Origin: Puniceicoccales bacterium
Lineage (GTDB): Bacteria; Verrucomicrobiota; Verrucomicrobiia; Opitutales; UBA953
Reading direction: 5' to 3'
Length of the DNA: 10,021 bases
Assembly (NCBI GenBank): GCA_031284845.1
Contig: JAITXH010000011.1
Location: 1 to 10,021 of the forward strand
Positions 7,474 to 10,021 of the stretch are shown piece by piece (within the stretch, counting starts at the first letter, position 1; each line of letters opens with the position of its first letter). Made by a program: the position numbers and the translations under genes. Under the pieces are notes generated by a model. The model was not told the DNA's origin. It searched no databases and saw only the letters and a program-made list of their open reading frames with translations.

Positions 7474-7757
7474 TTGGCCTTGGCAGCAGCTTCTTTCAGG
7501 CCGGAACCGGCCTTGAATTTAACGCTTTTTGAAGCCTTGATCTTGATTTTTTCACCAGTCGCCGGGTTGACGCCTGTGCGTGCGGCACGGGCGGCAACAG
7601 CGAAGGTGCCAAATCCAATGACCTGGACCTGTTTGTCCTTTTTGATGCCCACGGTGATACCGCTGAGCGTGGCTTCAACAGCGCGTTCAGCGGCTGCTTT
7701 GGTTGATTCTGAGCCAAGAAGTTTTTGGACTTCGGCGACTAGTTCGGCTTTGTTCAT
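7470..7757 (-). CDS. HU/IHF-family DNA-binding protein
   Basis: The 95-residue product is a small basic nucleoid protein of the usual HU length. The N-terminal helices (MNKAELVAEVQKLL and the segment to about residue 38) form the dimer body. The signature follows as GFGTFAVAARAARTGVNPATG (48-68), where Pro65 at the arm tip is the residue that intercalates into DNA in this family, then EKIKIKASKSVKFKAGSGLK. The C-terminus ends in a short Ala/Lys tail. As a homodimer it would bend and compact DNA. HU and IHF subunits cannot be told apart safely here, although the NPATG arm tip and lack of specific partner genes favour HU. The gene is monocistronic, between a strong terminator and an upstream gap. 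The ATG at 7757 is the only start consistent with the family; no Shine-Dalgarno precedes it (AAAAATAATAACT). Confidence 0.96.
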   Translation of the reverse strand: MNKAELVAEVQKLLGSESTKAAAERAVEATLSGITVGIKKDKQVQVIGFGTFAVAARAARTGVNPATGEKIKIKASKSVKFKAGSGLKEAAAKAK

Positions 7758-7808
7758 AGTTATTATTTTTGGGGTTCTTGAAACCTGTTATTAAGTGTTG
7801 ACAGCGCG

Positions 7809-7837
7809 GATTCAGAAGAAAGGCGGCGCAGCGTCAA
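7809..7837 (-). promoter_or_regulatory. Candidate promoter of the HU gene
   Basis: On the minus strand TTGACG (complement of 7832-7837) is a good -35 box, and 17 bases later TGAATC (complement of 7809-7814) is a poor -10 box. The pair lies about 52 bases before the HU ATG. An alternative -10 (TTAATA near 7790) is nearer the gene. Exact boxes are uncertain. Confidence 0.35.
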
Positions 7838-7889
7838 TCCCATTTCCGCGTTTTCATGTGTTTTTTTGAGGTGTCTGCTGTTGTGGTGA

Positions 7890-7974
<85 letters not shown>

Positions 7975-8070
7975 CAAAACAGCGAACAGCGTGCCGGGAG
8001 TGCGGCGCGAGGGAAAGAAAAAAAAGCCGGAGGAATCTTCTCGCCAGAAAGCGGACACGCCGCCCTATTT

Positions 8071-8076
8071 GGAGGG
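8071..8076 (+). promoter_or_regulatory. GGAGGG close to the pseudouridine synthase start (possible but badly spaced RBS)
   Basis: GGAGGG lies one base before the ATG at 8078, much closer than the usual 5-9 base gap. It may be a chance match rather than a working Shine-Dalgarno. A better-formed GGAGGA at about 8030-8035 has no in-frame start at a suitable distance. The other genes in the window show nothing like it. Confidence 0.25.
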
Positions 8077-8077
8077 C

Positions 8078-8800
8078 ATGTCTGAAAACGAGCCGCTGCG
8101 TCTGCAAAAATTTCTTTCCCGTGCCGGGGTGTGTTCCCGTCGCGCTGCCGAGCAACTCATCCAAAACGGCGTCATCTTCGTCAACGGTGTGCCTGCCGAG
8201 TTGGGCCAGTCCGTCACGCCGGGCGAGGACGATGTGCGCGTCAACGGTGCGCGTGTCTCCATTGCGCACACCGGGAATGTCGTGTTGTTGCTCAACAAGC
8301 CGCGTGGCTTTCTCTGCACCAATAACGACCCTGACCACGGGCGCACGGTCTTCGAACTCGTGCCGCCGGAGTTTGCCACGCGAAAACTTTTTTGCGTGGG
8401 CCGTCTCGACAAGGACAGCGAGGGCATGTTGCTGCTCACGGACGATGGCGATCTGGGAAATCGCATCATGCACCCGTCCAATGGGATTGTGAAGCGCTAC
8501 TTCGTCACGGTAAACCGCGATTTTGACCCCGCGTTGCTGCCCCGCCTGCTCAAAGGGGCCAAGGACGGCGACGATTTTCTCAAATTCCAAAAAGTGTTTT
8601 GGGATGTGAAAAACCCGACCCGTATGGAGGTCCACCTCAATCAGGGGCGCAAGCGGGAGATCCGGCGCCTGCTGGAGATATTCGGCTTTTTCGTGAAGTC
8701 GCTGTTTCGTTTTCAAATCGGGAAACTGGTCATGCACAAAATGCCGCCGGGAGATTGCCGCAAGCTTTCGCAAAAGGAAATCGCGCTGCTGCAAGCCTGA
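8078..8800 (+). CDS. rRNA pseudouridine synthase, RsuA/RluB family
   Basis: The 240-residue enzyme would turn a specific uridine of rRNA into pseudouridine during ribosome assembly. Residues about 6-60 form an S4 RNA-binding domain (LRLQKFLSRAGVCSRRAAEQ, then IFVNG). The catalytic domain shows LNKPRG (72-77), the active-site motif GRLDKDSEGMLLLTDDG (108-124) with catalytic Asp111, KRYFVTV (139-145) and NQGRKREIRRLL (188-199). RluB, RluE and RsuA types cannot be separated with confidence, although the S4 domain and residue pattern lean to the RluB (23S) side. The frame stays open upstream to about 7856, across the opposite-strand tRNA-Leu. The ATG at 8078 is preferred because the S4 domain starts right after it and a longer start would overlap the tRNA. 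It is divergent from the tRNA; groES follows 240 bases later and has its own promoter signals. Confidence 0.93.
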   Translation: MSENEPLRLQKFLSRAGVCSRRAAEQLIQNGVIFVNGVPAELGQSVTPGEDDVRVNGARVSIAHTGNVVLLLNKPRGFLCTNNDPDHGRTVFELVPPEFATRKLFCVGRLDKDSEGMLLLTDDGDLGNRIMHPSNGIVKRYFVTVNRDFDPALLPRLLKGAKDGDDFLKFQKVFWDVKNPTRMEVHLNQGRKREIRRLLEIFGFFVKSLFRFQIGKLVMHKMPPGDCRKLSQKEIALLQA

Positions 8801-8821
8801 TGCCGGGATGCTGGCGGCGGA

Positions 8822-8838
8822 CTGCGCAAAATGCGCAG
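8822..8838 (+). terminator. Small GC-rich hairpin after the pseudouridine synthase gene
   Basis: CTGCGCA (8822-8828) and TGCGCAG (8832-8838) form a perfect 7-bp stem with an AAA loop, 21 bases past the stop codon. The following bases (CTTACCCGTG) are not T-rich, so it is at best a weak terminator or an RNA-end stabiliser. Confidence 0.35.
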
Positions 8839-8845
8839 CTTACCC

Positions 8846-8862
8846 GTGACGCCCTGTGACGC
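8846..8862. repeat. GTGACGC direct repeat, 10-base period
   Basis: GTGACGC occurs at 8846-8852 and again at 8856-8862. One helical turn of spacing would put both copies on the same DNA face, as in some tandem regulator sites. It lies about 80 bases before the groES promoter zone. Chance is not excluded. Confidence 0.25.
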
Positions 8863-8936
8863 ATTCGCATCCACACCGGGACAAGCTGTCACAAATGCAC
8901 GTCGTTTTCCAAGGCCATTCAAAGTCCGCTTTTAAA

Positions 8937-8965
8937 GTTAAAATTTTTAACATGTTGATTATAAA
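8937..8965 (+). promoter_or_regulatory. Candidate groESL promoter overlapping an inverted repeat
   Basis: GTTAAA (8937-8942) and TATAAA (8960-8965) are 17 bases apart and could be -35 and -10 boxes of a housekeeping-sigma promoter about 75 bases before groES. GTTAAA-ATT-TTTAAC (8937-8951) is a perfect 6-bp inverted repeat covering the -35 box, a possible operator. The surrounding DNA is the most AT-rich in the window. Confidence 0.45.
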
Positions 8966-9040
8966 TGTAAAAAAAATGCCCATTGTCTTTGGCATCAAGT
9001 TTGCTTTTGGTGTGGCCTCACTTCTTTTTTTAAACCAACC

Positions 9041-9364
9041 ATGAGCAAAGAAAAAAACTCCTCTAACACCAGCGCTGCCCGCGTGCAGCCACTCGGCGAC
9101 CGCGTGCTTCTGCAACGCACCGAAGTCGGCGAAGAAATCAAGGGTGGAATCATCATTCCTGATTCCGCCAAAGAAAAACCGCAGGAAGCCAAGGTCGTCG
9201 CCTTGGGGACCGGCAAGACGGACAAGGACGGCAAGTCTGTCGCCTTCGATGTGAAGGTCGGCGATACCGTCCTCATCGGCAAATACGCCGGCACCGAAGT
9301 CAAAGTGGATGACAAGGACTACATTCTGCTCCGCGAAGAAGAAATCCTCGCCATCGTCGGCTGA
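9041..9364 (+). CDS. groES: Co-chaperonin GroES (Hsp10)
   Basis: GroES forms the heptameric lid of the GroEL folding chamber in the cytoplasm. The 107-residue product begins its conserved core at VQPLGDRVLLQR (15-26). The mobile loop TEVGEEIKGGIIIPDSAKEK (27-46) carries the hydrophobic III triplet that contacts GroEL. The core continues with GDTVLIGKYAGTEVKVDDKDYILLREEEILAIV to near the C-terminus. About 12 Ser/Asn/Lys-rich residues precede the core, slightly more than in typical 95-97 residue proteins. The ATG at 9041 has no Shine-Dalgarno (TTTAAACCAACC before it); the next in-frame methionine option is absent, so this start is kept. groEL follows 59 bases downstream, the usual operon order. 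Confidence 0.98.
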   Translation: MSKEKNSSNTSAARVQPLGDRVLLQRTEVGEEIKGGIIIPDSAKEKPQEAKVVALGTGKTDKDGKSVAFDVKVGDTVLIGKYAGTEVKVDDKDYILLREEEILAIVG

Positions 9365-9423
9365 GCGGTTCGCTCCGGTATCTTTCCACCATACACACAC
9401 AAACAACCTGAATCATAACAACC

Positions 9424-10021
9424 ATGTCGAAAAAACAAATCCTGTTTGATGAAGCCGCCCGCCGCAAGATCCTTGCGGGTGTCTCCACGCTTACCAAAGC
9501 CGTCAAAGTCACGCTCGGTCCCAAAGGCCGCAACGTGATGATTGACAAAAAATTCGGCGCTCCGAAAGTCACCAAGGACGGTGTCACTGTCGCCAAAGAA
9601 ATCGAGTTGAAAGACCCATTTGAAAATATGGGTGCACAGATGGTGCGCGAAGTCGCCTCGAAGACCGCCGACAAAGCGGGCGACGGCACTACGACCGCCA
9701 CCGTGCTCGCCGAAGCCGTCTATCGCGAAGGCCTCAAGAGCGTCTCCACCGGAGCGAACCCGATTTTTGTCAAACGCGGCATAGACAAGGCCACTGAGGC
9801 CTCGATCATCGAGCTGGCAAACATCTCCAAGAAGATCAAGACCCCCGACGAGATCAAGCAAGTCGCCACCGTCTCCGCAAATTGGGACGCCTCTATTGGC
9901 GAAATCATCTCCGAGGCCATGAGCAAAGTCGGCAAAGACGGCACCATCACCGTCGAGGAAGCCAAGACCGTCGAAACCACCCTCGAAGTCGTCGAAGGTA
10001 TGCAGTTCGACAAAGGCTACC
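9424..10021 (+). CDS. groEL: Chaperonin GroEL (Hsp60), N-terminal part (3' end outside window)
   Basis: The first 199 codons of the ATP-driven folding chaperonin are present; the gene runs off the right edge. Numbering agrees with Escherichia coli GroEL: LGPKGRNV (31-38, nucleotide loop), TKDGVTVA (50-57, with Lys51 and Asp52) and AGDGTTTATVLA (85-96), where Asp87 is the ATP-hydrolysis metal ligand. TGANP (109-113), SANWDASIG (151-159) and VGKDGTITVEE (169-179) follow, and the visible end is in the apical domain beginning (GMQFDKGY). All catalytic residues seen are intact. Trp154 stands where many homologues have Ser or Asn. The leader between groES and groEL shows no Shine-Dalgarno (CATAACAACC before the ATG). 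Translation may use other initiation signals. Confidence 0.98.
   Translation, partial: MSKKQILFDEAARRKILAGVSTLTKAVKVTLGPKGRNVMIDKKFGAPKVTKDGVTVAKEIELKDPFENMGAQMVREVASKTADKAGDGTTTATVLAEAVYREGLKSVSTGANPIFVKRGIDKATEASIIELANISKKIKTPDEIKQVATVSANWDASIGEIISEAMSKVGKDGTITVEEAKTVETTLEVVEGMQFDKGY

Larger units (their letters stand above)
8801..9040 (+). other. 240-base gap before groES: hairpin, short repeats, AT-rich promoter zone and leader
   Basis: The first 100 bases are GC-rich and hold a 7-bp hairpin and a GTGACGC pair. From about 8920 the sequence turns AT-rich and contains the likely groESL promoter. About 70 bases of leader follow, including a short ATGCC...GGCAT inverted pair near 8976-8995. 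No CIRCE operator (TTAGCACTC-N9-GAGTGCTAA) is present. No real gene is seen. Confidence 0.6.

Noticed and set aside
7798..7803. Perfect TTGACA on the plus strand as a -35 box
   Set aside because: No acceptable -10 lies 16-18 bases downstream, and the next plus-strand gene starts almost 280 bases away beyond an opposite-strand tRNA.
8856..9044. 62-codon plus-strand frame from a GTG, ending in an ATGA overlap with groES
   Set aside because: The overlap looks operon-like, but the frame covers the AT-rich promoter and leader, and the hydrophobic product shows no clear protein features or RBS.

Overview
The window reads as a chromosomal segment of a GC-rich, Gram-negative bacterium. The best guess is the Planctomycetota/Verrucomicrobiota group, with Verrucomicrobiota most likely. 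The reasons are an autotransporter-type outer-membrane barrel, a large LamG / beta-propeller / di-heme protein of a kind common in that group, a GatB without the cysteine motif, and an almost complete lack of Shine-Dalgarno sequences. This placement is inference from gene style, not from a database search.

Layout: (1) 1-597, plus strand: the C-terminal part of an autotransporter beta-barrel, entering from the left edge. (2) 658-3157, minus strand: gatB followed 16 bases later by aroE, probably one transcription unit, converging on the autotransporter gene. (3) 3158-3582: a 425-base gene-free stretch with a strong intrinsic terminator at its right end. (4) 3583-7347, minus strand: a 1254-residue exported protein with a LamG domain, a helical linker, a TolB/PD40-like propeller and two CxxCH c-heme motifs, related in its C-terminal half to hydrazine synthase alpha subunit. 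(5) 7470-7757, minus strand: an HU-family nucleoid protein with its own terminator. (6) 7890-7974, minus strand: tRNA-Leu(UAG) with encoded CCA. (7) 8078-8800, plus strand: an RsuA/RluB-family rRNA pseudouridine synthase, divergent from the tRNA. (8) 8801-9040: an AT-rich regulatory gap. (9) 9041-9364 and 9424 to the right edge, plus strand: groES and the first 199 codons of groEL.

Most of the window is housekeeping: aromatic amino acid synthesis, tRNA amidation, nucleoid structure, rRNA modification and protein folding. The accessory items are the autotransporter and the di-heme propeller protein. The latter is the most interesting gene: it resembles the alpha subunit of an anammox enzyme but stands alone, with its own terminator and no partner subunits visible. 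Also notable are missing ribosome binding sites, a groESL promoter without a CIRCE operator, and several unexplained hairpins.
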